A stretch of 21,367 nucleotides of DNA, taken from the NCBI GenBank assembly GCA_002310175.1, contig DBYG01000029.1, positions 14,462-35,828 of the forward strand, written 5' to 3'. Position numbers and translations under genes: made by a program. Every line of letters begins with the position of its first letter. Position 1 is the stretch's first letter. This DNA comes from Bacteroidales bacterium UBA1192. GTDB taxonomy: Bacteria; Bacteroidota; Bacteroidia; Bacteroidales; Bacteroidaceae. The notes beneath the pieces were generated by a model. The model was not told where the DNA came from and did not search any database. It worked only from the letters and a program-made list of their open reading frames with translations. This document shows, piece by piece, positions 1 through 6,628 of this stretch.

Positions 1-44
1 GGGTAGCCATAGGGTAGCCATAGGGTTGCCATAGGGTAGCCATA
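1..44. repeat. 11-bp tandem direct repeat, 4 copies
   Basis: Four adjacent copies of gggtagccata are present (1-11, 12-22, 23-33, 34-44). The third copy has one change (gggttgccata). The array touches the window edge, so more copies may lie upstream. An 11-bp period is not a multiple of 3, so a translated array would shift frame with every unit; no ORF uses it. Function is unknown. Confidence 0.9.
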
Positions 45-174
45 CCCATTGAGTATGGCACAAAGCAGCCTGGAAGCAGAGTGATTGCTGCCTATAAGCA
101 GCTTAAGGGCTGCCTTTCAACTAAATTGGGGAAGAACCAGTTTTATGACATCCATTCAAATTAGATAGCCATAA

Positions 175-243
175 GGAAGGTTTTTGGCGGAACAGCAGGC
201 TCCGGCCCGCACCAATCCCGCTGAAGCTTTGAAGAAAGAATAG
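175..243 (+). pseudogene. Possible C-terminal remnant of an FtsX/MacB-like ABC permease
   Basis: One frame reads 22 codons ending in RTNPAEALKKE followed by a TAG stop. An in-frame TAA lies immediately upstream at 172-174. Bacteroidetes FtsX/MacB-type ABC transporter permeases commonly end in a similar phrase (NPAEAL or NPVEAL, then a short charged tail), so this may be the last piece of such a gene. The match is short and could be chance. Confidence 0.25.
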
Positions 244-291
244 TGTTAAAAAAATCCTTACACCATACCGGTATCGTATATATGCCTCTGG

Positions 292-357
292 CTTGCGCGC
301 ATTTTTTTCCTGCCTAGGGAAAATTTTTTTCCTTCATAGGAAACAATTTTGCGCAAG
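292..357. repeat. Nested inverted repeat with two TTTCC...GGAAA palindromes
   Basis: The outer 7-bp arms are cttgcgc (292-298) and gcgcaag (351-357). Inside are two similar half-palindromes in T-rich context: ttttttt-cct-gcctaggg-aaaa (302-322) and ttttttt-cct-tcatagg-aaac (323-344 approx). The first contains the palindrome cctagg at 313-318. The arrangement looks like a small intergenic palindromic element rather than a standard terminator, because no T-run follows the outer stem. Confidence 0.6.
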
Positions 358-455
358 GTAGAGCGCTATATACACCTTTATTTGATAAGGGTAAAAAATA
401 CGTACATCGTACAGACGCCGGGACGCAGTCAGAATCTGTTCTGCGGGCATAGTGA

Positions 456-617
456 TTGGTAGTAGCCCATCATCTGGGCTTTAAGGGCGGCGGGATCAAA
501 TGCTTTTCCTACAGCGCCGTCGATGGTGCAAGCAATCCAGTTTCCTTGACAGACAACGGAGACGGCTCCTATACCCTTACCATGCCGGCTGCAGATGTGA
601 CAATATCGGCCAATTAA
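456..617 (+). pseudogene. 3' remnant of a Bacteroidetes surface-repeat protein
   Basis: The frame running to the TAA at 615-617 ends with the phrase DNGDGSYTLTMPAADV and then TISAN. This is the typical last repeat of large Bacteroidetes cell-surface proteins, usually seen as DNGDGTYTFTMPASDVTV. Only about 30-40 residues look homologous, from around position 500 onward. The frame is closed upstream by a TGA at 453-455, and no start codon or signal peptide is available. A 6-bp hairpin (agccca/tgggct, 464-480) sits near its 5' edge. It is a decayed tail, still followed by a proper terminator at 641-671. A different frame of the same DNA (500-691) has an ATG but no recognisable product. Confidence 0.65.
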
Positions 618-640
618 AAGCCTGGCGTAAACAAAAAATT

Positions 641-671
641 GCCGTCATCTCATTGAGGTGGCGGCTTTTTT
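641..671 (+). terminator. Rho-independent terminator
   Basis: An 11-bp stem (GCCGTCATCTC with GAGGTGGCGGC, two G-U pairs), a 3-nt loop and six T form a typical intrinsic terminator. It lies 23 nt after the stop of the surface-protein remnant and upstream of the hicA promoter, so it isolates hicAB from upstream transcription. Confidence 0.85.
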
Positions 672-683
672 GTATTAAAACGC

Positions 684-714
684 TTGCGTAGTAACTAAAT
701 TATAGTTACATTTG
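684..714 (+). promoter_or_regulatory. Bacteroidetes-type promoter of hicAB(-rnhB)
   Basis: The -33 element TTG at 684-686 is followed after 20 nt by TAcaTTTG at 707-714, an exact match to the Bacteroidetes -7 consensus TAnnTTTG. The predicted transcription start (about 4-7 nt after the box) falls at about 718-721. The hicA ATG is at 719, so the message would be leaderless or nearly so. Confidence 0.65.
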
Positions 715-718
715 CAAT

Positions 719-979
719 ATGGGAACTAAAGAGAAACTGATAGAGCGTTTAAAACGACTGCCAAACGATTTTACGTTTGATGAAGCTGAAAGGTTGTTGA
801 CATTGTTCGGATACATTAAATCTAATAAAGGTAAAACATCGGGATCAAGGGTTATGTTTTACAAATCAGGGGGAATTCCTCTTTTTTTACATAAGCCTCA
901 CCCTCAAAAAGAGTTGAAAGAATACGCTGTAAAACAATTATTGTCAGAACTAATTAAAAACAAGGATATAGAGATATGA
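719..979 (+). CDS. hicA: HicA-family toxin (predicted mRNA interferase)
   Basis: This 86-residue protein has the HicA double-stranded-RNA-binding-like layout: an N-terminal helix (residues 3-13), a helix holding ERLLTLFGY (24-32), then GSRVMF (42-47) and a HKPHP motif (58-62) before a C-terminal helix. HicA toxins cleave mRNA and are held inactive by HicB. In classic HicA the catalytic His is in GSH; here that position is Arg44. Related Bacteroidetes proteins with GSRVxF are annotated as HicA, but catalytic competence cannot be assumed; His58 and His61 are other candidates. The stop overlaps the hicB start as ATGA, so translation is probably coupled. The gene looks AT-rich compared with the GC-rich rnhB that follows, suggesting acquisition. 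The ATG at 719 is the only sensible start. Confidence 0.85.
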   Translation: MGTKEKLIERLKRLPNDFTFDEAERLLTLFGYIKSNKGKTSGSRVMFYKSGGIPLFLHKPHPQKELKEYAVKQLLSELIKNKDIEI

Positions 980-1485
980 ATACGCTTAAATATAAAGGAT
1001 ACATTGGGTCGGTAGCTTATAGCGAACCCGATAAGGTTTTTTTCGGAAAGATAGAGGGTGTTGACGGGCTTGTTAATTACGAGGGAGAGTCTGTGCAGGA
1101 GCTTACTGCGGCTTTTGAGGAGGCTGTAGATGATTATCTTATTTTCTGCCAGGAGCATAACGTTAAGCCGGAGAAGAGCTATACCGGCACGTTCAATGTG
1201 CGTATTCCGCCTGCCACGCATCGTGATATTGCAAATCGTGCCGCCGAAGCGGGAATATCAATCAACGCTTTTGTTAAGAAGGCGTTGTGCGATGCTGTCA
1301 GAAAGCCTTGGGTGAAACCGGATTCACTTGTACCGGAATACTCATATGATGAACCGGAGCATATAATGGTGATGGAACCAAGTGAAAAATATGGTTCCAT
1401 GGCAACTGTTAAGCTGACAATTCCGCAGAAAGACCTTGCTTTTGCCAAGGAATTGTTGGCGCGTTTTGCTTGGAACATGGAATAG
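976..1485 (+). CDS. hicB: HicB-family antitoxin
   Basis: This 169-residue protein has three parts. Residues 1-65 are the HicB RNase-H-like fold (KYKGYIGSVAY, then FFGKIEGV, then a helix). Residues 71-108 are a ribbon-helix-helix/Arc-type DNA-binding domain (GTFNVRIPPATHRDIANRA, then a SINAFVKKAL helix). Residues 112-169 are an extra tail ending in TVKLTIPQKDLAFAKELL and FAW. HicB binds HicA and autorepresses the operon. The RHH domain makes an operator near 684-714 likely, though I cannot define it. Typical HicB of this class ends soon after the RHH domain, so the last 50-60 residues are an unusual extension. It overlaps hicA by 4 nt and ends 17 nt before rnhB. Confidence 0.88.
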   Translation: MNTLKYKGYIGSVAYSEPDKVFFGKIEGVDGLVNYEGESVQELTAAFEEAVDDYLIFCQEHNVKPEKSYTGTFNVRIPPATHRDIANRAAEAGISINAFVKKALCDAVRKPWVKPDSLVPEYSYDEPEHIMVMEPSEKYGSMATVKLTIPQKDLAFAKELLARFAWNME

Positions 1486-1502
1486 TAATCAGCAATTGAG
1501 TT

Positions 1503-2120
1503 ATGAAACATAATCCGTTGATGCCGTATCTGGTGGAGGGCAGGATGGAGGCCGGCTGCGATGAGGCGGGGCGCGGCTGTCTGGCCGGGCCTGTGTATGC
1601 CGCTGCGGTGATATTGCCGCCCGGTTTCAGCAATCCGCTACTTAATGATTCCAAGCAGCTTACGGAGAAAAAGCGCTATGAACTGCGCCCCATAATTGAG
1701 CAGGAGGCAGTGGCCTGGGCTGTGGGTATTGTTGACAATGTTGAGATTGACAGGATAAACATACTAAAGGCATCGTTCACGGCTATGCACAGGGCGATAG
1801 ACCAGCTCCGGGTGCGGCCGGAGCATCTGCTCATAGACGGTAACCGTTTCATCCCGTATCCGGGCATACCGCATACAACCATCGTAAAGGGCGACGGCAA
1901 GATGATGTCCATAGCGGCCGCATCCATCCTGGCCAAGACCTACCGTGACGACTTTATGAACCGCATAGCCGATGAATACCCGCAGTATGACTGGCGTGAA
2001 AACAAGGGCTATCCTACGGTGAAGCACAGGGAAGCGATTAAACAGTATGGTACAACCCCGTATCACCGCATGTCGTTCAATCTGCTTGGGGACGGTCAGT
2101 TGTCTTTTGTGTTTCAATAG
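1503..2120 (+). CDS. rnhB: Ribonuclease HII
   Basis: RNase HII nicks the RNA strand of RNA-DNA hybrids and starts removal of misincorporated ribonucleotides. The 205 residues match a full-length enzyme. The hallmark GCDEAGRGCLAGPV is at 18-31, giving catalytic Asp20 and Glu21. Asp112 is in LLIDGN and Asp131 in KGDGKMMSIAAAS completes the metal-binding set. The conserved SILAK.YRD helix follows at 141-149. The first ATG (1503) lies 17 nt after hicB with no terminator or clear promoter between, so rnhB probably shares the hicAB transcript. Its 3' end overlaps the convergent MATE gene by 7 bp. Base composition is visibly more GC-rich than hicA. Confidence 0.97.
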   Translation: MKHNPLMPYLVEGRMEAGCDEAGRGCLAGPVYAAAVILPPGFSNPLLNDSKQLTEKKRYELRPIIEQEAVAWAVGIVDNVEIDRINILKASFTAMHRAIDQLRVRPEHLLIDGNRFIPYPGIPHTTIVKGDGKMMSIAAASILAKTYRDDFMNRIADEYPQYDWRENKGYPTVKHREAIKQYGTTPYHRMSFNLLGDGQLSFVFQ

Positions 2121-3448
2121 TTGTAACGGCTTCGAAAAACTGTCAGAAGGATGATGGACATTAGTAGTGCCAGAACATCAGCCAGATCAACTGCTAGCCA
2201 CACTCCGTCAAGCCCCCAGAACACGGGCAGCAAAAAAACTGATCCGAGTTCGAACACCAATGTGCGTGTAAATGCAGCAGCAGCTGAAACTATCCCATTG
2301 TTGAGAGCTGTAAAGAATGCCGATACAAACATGTTCAGGCCACATATCATAAAGCTGAGCATATACAGGCGTATGGCATGCGCGGTAAGGTTTTTAAGTT
2401 GCGTATCATAACCTACAAATATTCCGGCCATAGGTGTACTGAGAACTTCGGAAATAATGGTAAGAACTGTTCCGGCAACAAACAATAATAACAGACTTTT
2501 GCGAAGCAGGCTTTTTAGTTCCTGATGGTTCTGTGCTCCGTAATTGTAGCTGATTACAGGTGATATGGCGATATTAAACCCGATAAACACAGATGCATAT
2601 ATGAATCCTATGTACATGAGAATTCCATACACAGCTACACCCTGTTCACCTATAATGCGCATGAGTTGGAGGTTATAGCACATACTGACTATGCTGAGGG
2701 CAATATTACCCACATATTCGGAAAGTCCGTTGGTGCATACGCGTCCTATGATGTGTCTGTCAGTCCTGGTTTTTACAAATCTGAGCTGTGTTGTGTTTCG
2801 TTTTTTGGAACTGAAATAGTACAGCGGATAAATACCGCCAATAGCCATTCCTGCGGCGGTAGCTATGGCTGCTCCCATCAGTCCCCAGCCAAAGACCACG
2901 ATGAACAGCGCGTCGAGCACAATGTTGGTTATTCCGCATATTATGGTAAGTTTGGTGCCTGTTTGCGGAATCTCTGCAGTCATGAAGAATGAGTGGAAGG
3001 CCATTTGTATCATGTATAGAGGCAGGGAGAGGAGTACGATCCGTCCGTATTGGACACAGTAGTCAATCATAGGACCTGTGGCGCCCAATACCCGGCAGAC
3101 AGGCCTGATGAATGTGATGAACAGTGCGGCAAGTATTATTCCTATAATGAAAAGAGTCTTAACAATCATGGTGAAATTACGGCTGGCGCGTTCCTTGTCG
3201 CCTTGTCCAAGAATCATGGCAACCAATGCACTGCCACCTGCCCCGAACATGAGCCCTACAGCACCGGTCACCATTATGGCAGGCCATATGAGATTTAGTG
3301 AAGCGAATGCTGTGGTGCTGGTGAAATTGGATACGAATAGTCCATCCACGATGCTGTAAACCGATGTTATCAGCATCATAAGTATGGATGGCAGCGATGA
3401 TATCATCATCCTGCGGTATCCCCATTTTCCAGCCAGTTCAATCTTCAA
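2114..3448 (-). CDS. MATE-family multidrug/sodium efflux transporter
   Basis: A multi-pass inner-membrane antiporter of the MATE family, about 444 residues with around 12 hydrophobic segments. The N-terminal ISSLPSILMMLITSVYSIVD and FVSNFTSTTAFASLNLIWP are characteristic of the Bacteroidetes MATE/DinF group. I choose the TTG at 3448. It gives a protein beginning (M)KIELAGKWGYRRMM, has AGGA 5 nt upstream and lies downstream of a TAnnTTTG box. The ATG at 3520 would add 24 residues of unlikely sequence, lie upstream of that promoter and overlap the 5' region of the divergent gene. Substrate cannot be predicted. The stop at 2114-2116 lies inside the last codons of the convergent rnhB. Confidence 0.9.
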   Translation of the reverse strand: MKIELAGKWGYRRMMISSLPSILMMLITSVYSIVDGLFVSNFTSTTAFASLNLIWPAIMVTGAVGLMFGAGGSALVAMILGQGDKERASRNFTMIVKTLFIIGIILAALFITFIRPVCRVLGATGPMIDYCVQYGRIVLLSLPLYMIQMAFHSFFMTAEIPQTGTKLTIICGITNIVLDALFIVVFGWGLMGAAIATAAGMAIGGIYPLYYFSSKKRNTTQLRFVKTRTDRHIIGRVCTNGLSEYVGNIALSIVSMCYNLQLMRIIGEQGVAVYGILMYIGFIYASVFIGFNIAISPVISYNYGAQNHQELKSLLRKSLLLLFVAGTVLTIISEVLSTPMAGIFVGYDTQLKNLTAHAIRLYMLSFMICGLNMFVSAFFTALNNGIVSAAAAFTRTLVFELGSVFLLPVFWGLDGVWLAVDLADVLALLMSIILLTVFRSRYNY

Positions 3449-3473
3449 TGTATTCCTATTTGTTAAACAGGTG

Positions 3474-3481
3474 CAAAGGTA
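3474..3481 (-). promoter_or_regulatory. Probable -7 box of the MATE gene
   Basis: Read on the minus strand, 3481-3474 is TAccTTTG, an exact TAnnTTTG match. It is 25 bp upstream of the proposed TTG start. No clear -33 TTTG is visible. On the plus strand a related but weaker box, TAccTTTA (3496-3503), precedes the divergent GH3 gene, so the two promoters would be almost back to back. Confidence 0.45.
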
Positions 3482-3530
3482 ATGCAAATAATTGCTACCT
3501 TTATACTCGATTACTATCAAGACATTTTAT

Positions 3531-5891
3531 ATGATTTACGAAAGAAGACTGATTACGTTCTGCAAATCAGTGTTTTTATTAATGATGTTGTTTATGGTTA
3601 GCTGTAACAGGACAAGTAATTCTGATCTGGAGAAACAGATAGACAGACTGTACGGGAAAATGCCGCAGCAGGAACGTATAGCACAGCTGAAAAGTATGTA
3701 TATGGATGTGCTGTTTGATGCTCAGGGAAAACTGGATACGGCACAGTGCCGTAGGCTTATCCCGTATGGCATAGGGCATTTTTCACAGTTTGCCCTGCAG
3801 CAGCCGCGTGACCCCAATGAACTTCGTGACCGTGTGGCTGCCTTACAGGACTGGCTCATGCATAACACTCCCAACGGTATTCCGGCATTATTCCATGAGG
3901 AGGTCCTTTCGGGCGTGAACACCCTTGGGGCTACGGTCTATCCGCAGCAGATTGGACAGGCTGGTTCATTCAATCCTGAACTTGCAGAGCTCAAGACCAT
4001 TCAGACCGGTAGGCTGATGCGTAAGATGGGTGGTATACTGGCGCTTTCGCCTATGGTAGATGTGTGCCGTACACCAAGTTTCAATCGTCTGGAGGAGTCA
4101 TACGGTGAGGACGGCTATTTGAGTGCCGTGATGGGGACGGCGTTTGTACGTGGTCTGCAGCAGGGAGATTTAAAAAAAGGTGTGGGAGCTTGCTCCAAAC
4201 ATTATTTAGGTTACGGGGGCGGTGGTGATGCTCCGGAGAAAGAACTGATGGAGGAGATCCTGCTGCCGCATGAGACAATAATACGTTTGGCCGGCGGCCG
4301 TACCCTGATGCCCGGTTACCATGCCGTTCATGGAACAAACTGTGTGGCAAACGGAGAGATATTGAATGATATATTGCGTGGTTATCTGGGGTTTGACGGT
4401 ATGGTGGTGAGTGATTATACAGCCATAGGTCAGATTCCCGGTTTGAACAGTTCGGCTGAGAAGGCAGCTGAGGCAATCAATAACGGGAACGACGTTGATT
4501 TTCCTGAAGGGAGTGACTACCGTAACTTACAGGAGGCTCTTGACAGAGGTCTGGCCCAACCCGAGGCATTCGAGCGCGCCGTCAAGGATGTGTTACGCCA
4601 GAAATTCCGTGCCGGGCTGTTTGATGAGAATCCGTATCTGTACAGCAAGGAAAAGATTGTTCTCGATACCCCTGAGGAGCGCAGGACTGCTTATGATATA
4701 GCTTCCCAGTCTGTCGTTTTGCTGGAAAACAACGGGGTGTTACCGCTTAAGGATGTAAAAAACGTACTGGTAACAGGTCCGAATGCCAATTCCATATGGG
4801 CCATGTGCGGTGACTATACCTATCCGGCCATGTCCTATTTTTGGAAAAGGGTGGAAAATATCGCTGATCAGGACCAGCCTCATATAGTGAAACTGCTGGA
4901 AGGTATGAATAACCGCAAGCCTTATGGAATGAACGTAATGTATTCACGCGGTTGTGACTGGACCGATGAACTTGAGACCAAATATCGCGAAGATGGAGAT
5001 GAACGTGCCTGGGATTGGTATATACTTCACCGTATGGTACAATCGGGGGAGGTGGCTGATAAAAAAGAGGCACTTCGTATGGCTCAGAAAGCTGATGTAA
5101 TCATAGCAGCTATGGGTGAGAACGTGATGCTGTGCGGCGAGAACCGTGACCGTATGGGACTCCGTCTGCCAGGCAGGCAGGAAGAGTATGTGAAAGAGCT
5201 AATAAAAACCGGTAAACCCGTGGTACTGGTAATGTTCGGTGGCAGGGCACAGGTGGTATCGGGGCTGTCAGAGCATTGTGCTGCAGTGATTCAGGCCTGG
5301 TATCCTGGAGAGGAGGGGGGCCACGCAGTGGCTGACATCCTATACGGAAATGTATCGCCATCGGCCAAGCTGTCAGTGAGTTATCCAAATACGGAACTCT
5401 ATGAACCAATATGCTATAACCGTTCCGTCAGGCAGGATCCGCGTGTGCAGTGGCCGTTCGGTTACGGTTTGAGCTACACTACATTTGAGTACAGTAACAT
5501 AGAGGTGGATGATGCTCAAACCACTGACGAGTCTTTCAATGTCTCTTTTACGGTAAGGAACTCCGGTGGTATGGCTGGAGATGAGGTGGCTCAGATATAT
5601 CTGTCGCCAACGACAGACAGCCAGAATATCCGTCCCATACAGTTGCAGGGATTTGCCCGTATATCATTGAAGCCGGGTGAGAGCAGAACTGTGCAGGTAA
5701 AGCTCTACACGGAGCAATTAGGCTACTACAGCAATGACGGACAGCGCCAATGGAACATTGCCCCTGGCAAGTATTCAGTCAAGGTGGGAGCCTCATCAAC
5801 TGATATAAGACTGAATAAGACGGTAACATTAAAGGGAAGGACTTTACGCAAGCCTCTGCGGGAACATTATTTCTCAGAGATTCTATTATAA
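3531..5891 (+). CDS. Glycoside hydrolase family 3 lipoprotein (beta-glucosidase/xylosidase type)
   Basis: From the ATG at 3531 the protein has 786 residues. An N-terminal signal peptide with lipobox MVSC (Cys25) predicts a periplasmic or surface lipoprotein. The GH3 TIM-barrel domain follows, with FHEEVLSG, the LEESYGEDGYL motif, CSKHYLGYG and the nucleophile Asp295 in MVVSDYTAI. The alpha/beta sandwich domain contains GENRDRMGLRLPGRQ, where Glu537 is the likely acid/base. A fibronectin-III-like C-terminal domain starts after PFGYGLSYTTFEYS. GH3 enzymes remove terminal beta-linked glucose, xylose or similar sugars; the exact substrate is not readable. Its stop overlaps the next start (TAATG). 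A longer form would need a TTG at 3492, which I consider less likely. Confidence 0.95.
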   Translation: MIYERRLITFCKSVFLLMMLFMVSCNRTSNSDLEKQIDRLYGKMPQQERIAQLKSMYMDVLFDAQGKLDTAQCRRLIPYGIGHFSQFALQQPRDPNELRDRVAALQDWLMHNTPNGIPALFHEEVLSGVNTLGATVYPQQIGQAGSFNPELAELKTIQTGRLMRKMGGILALSPMVDVCRTPSFNRLEESYGEDGYLSAVMGTAFVRGLQQGDLKKGVGACSKHYLGYGGGGDAPEKELMEEILLPHETIIRLAGGRTLMPGYHAVHGTNCVANGEILNDILRGYLGFDGMVVSDYTAIGQIPGLNSSAEKAAEAINNGNDVDFPEGSDYRNLQEALDRGLAQPEAFERAVKDVLRQKFRAGLFDENPYLYSKEKIVLDTPEERRTAYDIASQSVVLLENNGVLPLKDVKNVLVTGPNANSIWAMCGDYTYPAMSYFWKRVENIADQDQPHIVKLLEGMNNRKPYGMNVMYSRGCDWTDELETKYREDGDERAWDWYILHRMVQSGEVADKKEALRMAQKADVIIAAMGENVMLCGENRDRMGLRLPGRQEEYVKELIKTGKPVVLVMFGGRAQVVSGLSEHCAAVIQAWYPGEEGGHAVADILYGNVSPSAKLSVSYPNTELYEPICYNRSVRQDPRVQWPFGYGLSYTTFEYSNIEVDDAQTTDESFNVSFTVRNSGGMAGDEVAQIYLSPTTDSQNIRPIQLQGFARISLKPGESRTVQVKLYTEQLGYYSNDGQRQWNIAPGKYSVKVGASSTDIRLNKTVTLKGRTLRKPLREHYFSEILL

Positions 5892-6625
5892 TGACAGATA
5901 TGAGACTCAGAATAGGATTGACATTTATTCTGCTTGTGGCATATGGGTTAATAAGTGCACAGAAGCGTGGTATGGGTAACCCACAGGCTGTCTATATTGA
6001 GAAAAGTACCGGGCAGGTGGGGCTCTCCTTCGGATATGACTCTTGGAAGACAGACGGGGAGAATGGCTATGATTTGTTGGGTATAATAAAAGAATTGGAA
6101 GGAAAAGTGACCTTATGTGACTTTTCCGTATCGGGTGCATGGTTCATAAAGGACAACCTATCTGTTGGACTAAGAATGGGTTATACTGATGCCAGGGCAT
6201 CAATTGACACCACACAGCTGGCGAGTATTGAATTGCTTGACAGGAATATAATGAGGCAGGATGTAAACGGTGCCTTAACATGTAGGGGTTACCTGCCTCT
6301 GTTTGACGGTCGTATAATGGCTCTTTTTTTTGAAGGAAGGTTGTCAGGTTCATCGGGTTATTATAAAAGTTATAGATTAACTGAAAACGGCAAAGAGGGT
6401 GCCTATAGCGACATATGGACTGTATCATTAGGACTGTATCCGGGTATCAGTATATTTGCAACCGATAAGATATCGTTTGAAGCACAGCTCCCGCTGTTGG
6501 AGGGAGGTTGCAAATGGCAGGAACAGGATGCAACGGAAACAGGTGACAGTAAGCTAAAACATTCATTCATACATTTCAAGCCAAACCTTATAGGGCTTAG
6601 GATGGGATTGGTTTATCATTTCTGA
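5891..6625 (+). CDS. Predicted outer-membrane beta-barrel protein
   Basis: I recognise no specific family. The 244 residues begin with a signal peptide (LRIGLTFILLVAYGLISA, cleavage before QKRG). The rest is a series of alternating amphipathic strands (VGLSFGYDSW, FSVSGAWFIKDNLSVGLRMGYT, IWTVSLGLYPGISIFATDKISFEAQ, NLIGLRMGLVYHF) ending in an aromatic residue (Phe), as is typical for outer-membrane barrels recognised by BamA. It is translationally coupled to GH3 (TAATG) and ends 3 nt before the PCMD gene, so the three probably act together. A second in-frame ATG at 5900 would give a more typical MRLRIG signal start. It may be a small porin-like or scaffolding barrel; this is inference. Confidence 0.75.
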   Translation: MTDMRLRIGLTFILLVAYGLISAQKRGMGNPQAVYIEKSTGQVGLSFGYDSWKTDGENGYDLLGIIKELEGKVTLCDFSVSGAWFIKDNLSVGLRMGYTDARASIDTTQLASIELLDRNIMRQDVNGALTCRGYLPLFDGRIMALFFEGRLSGSSGYYKSYRLTENGKEGAYSDIWTVSLGLYPGISIFATDKISFEAQLPLLEGGCKWQEQDATETGDSKLKHSFIHFKPNLIGLRMGLVYHF

Positions 6626-6628
6626 TAT

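Larger units (their letters stand above)
45..455. other. Gene-poor degraded intergenic region
   Basis: I see no intact gene here. It holds small hairpins with gcagc/gctgc arms (65-69 with 87-91, and 98-102 with 109-113), a possible 22-codon permease tail (175-243), a nested inverted repeat (292-357) and a 5-bp hairpin with cagaa/ttctg arms (430-443). The mix of short relics and repeats suggests a decayed or recombination-prone junction; that is inference. Confidence 0.6.

Noticed and set aside
500..691. Open frame of 63 codons with an ATG
   Set aside because: It overlaps the surface-protein remnant in a different frame and runs through the terminator; the recognisable NGDGSYTLTMPAADV phrase is in the other frame.
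1..718. Insertion sequence or integrative element end
   Set aside because: No transposase, integrase or target-site duplication is seen; the palindrome and repeats alone are not enough.
3459..3531. -33 element TTTG at 3459-3462 for the GH3 gene
   Set aside because: The distance to TAccTTTA at 3496 is 33 nt, too long for a Bacteroidetes promoter.
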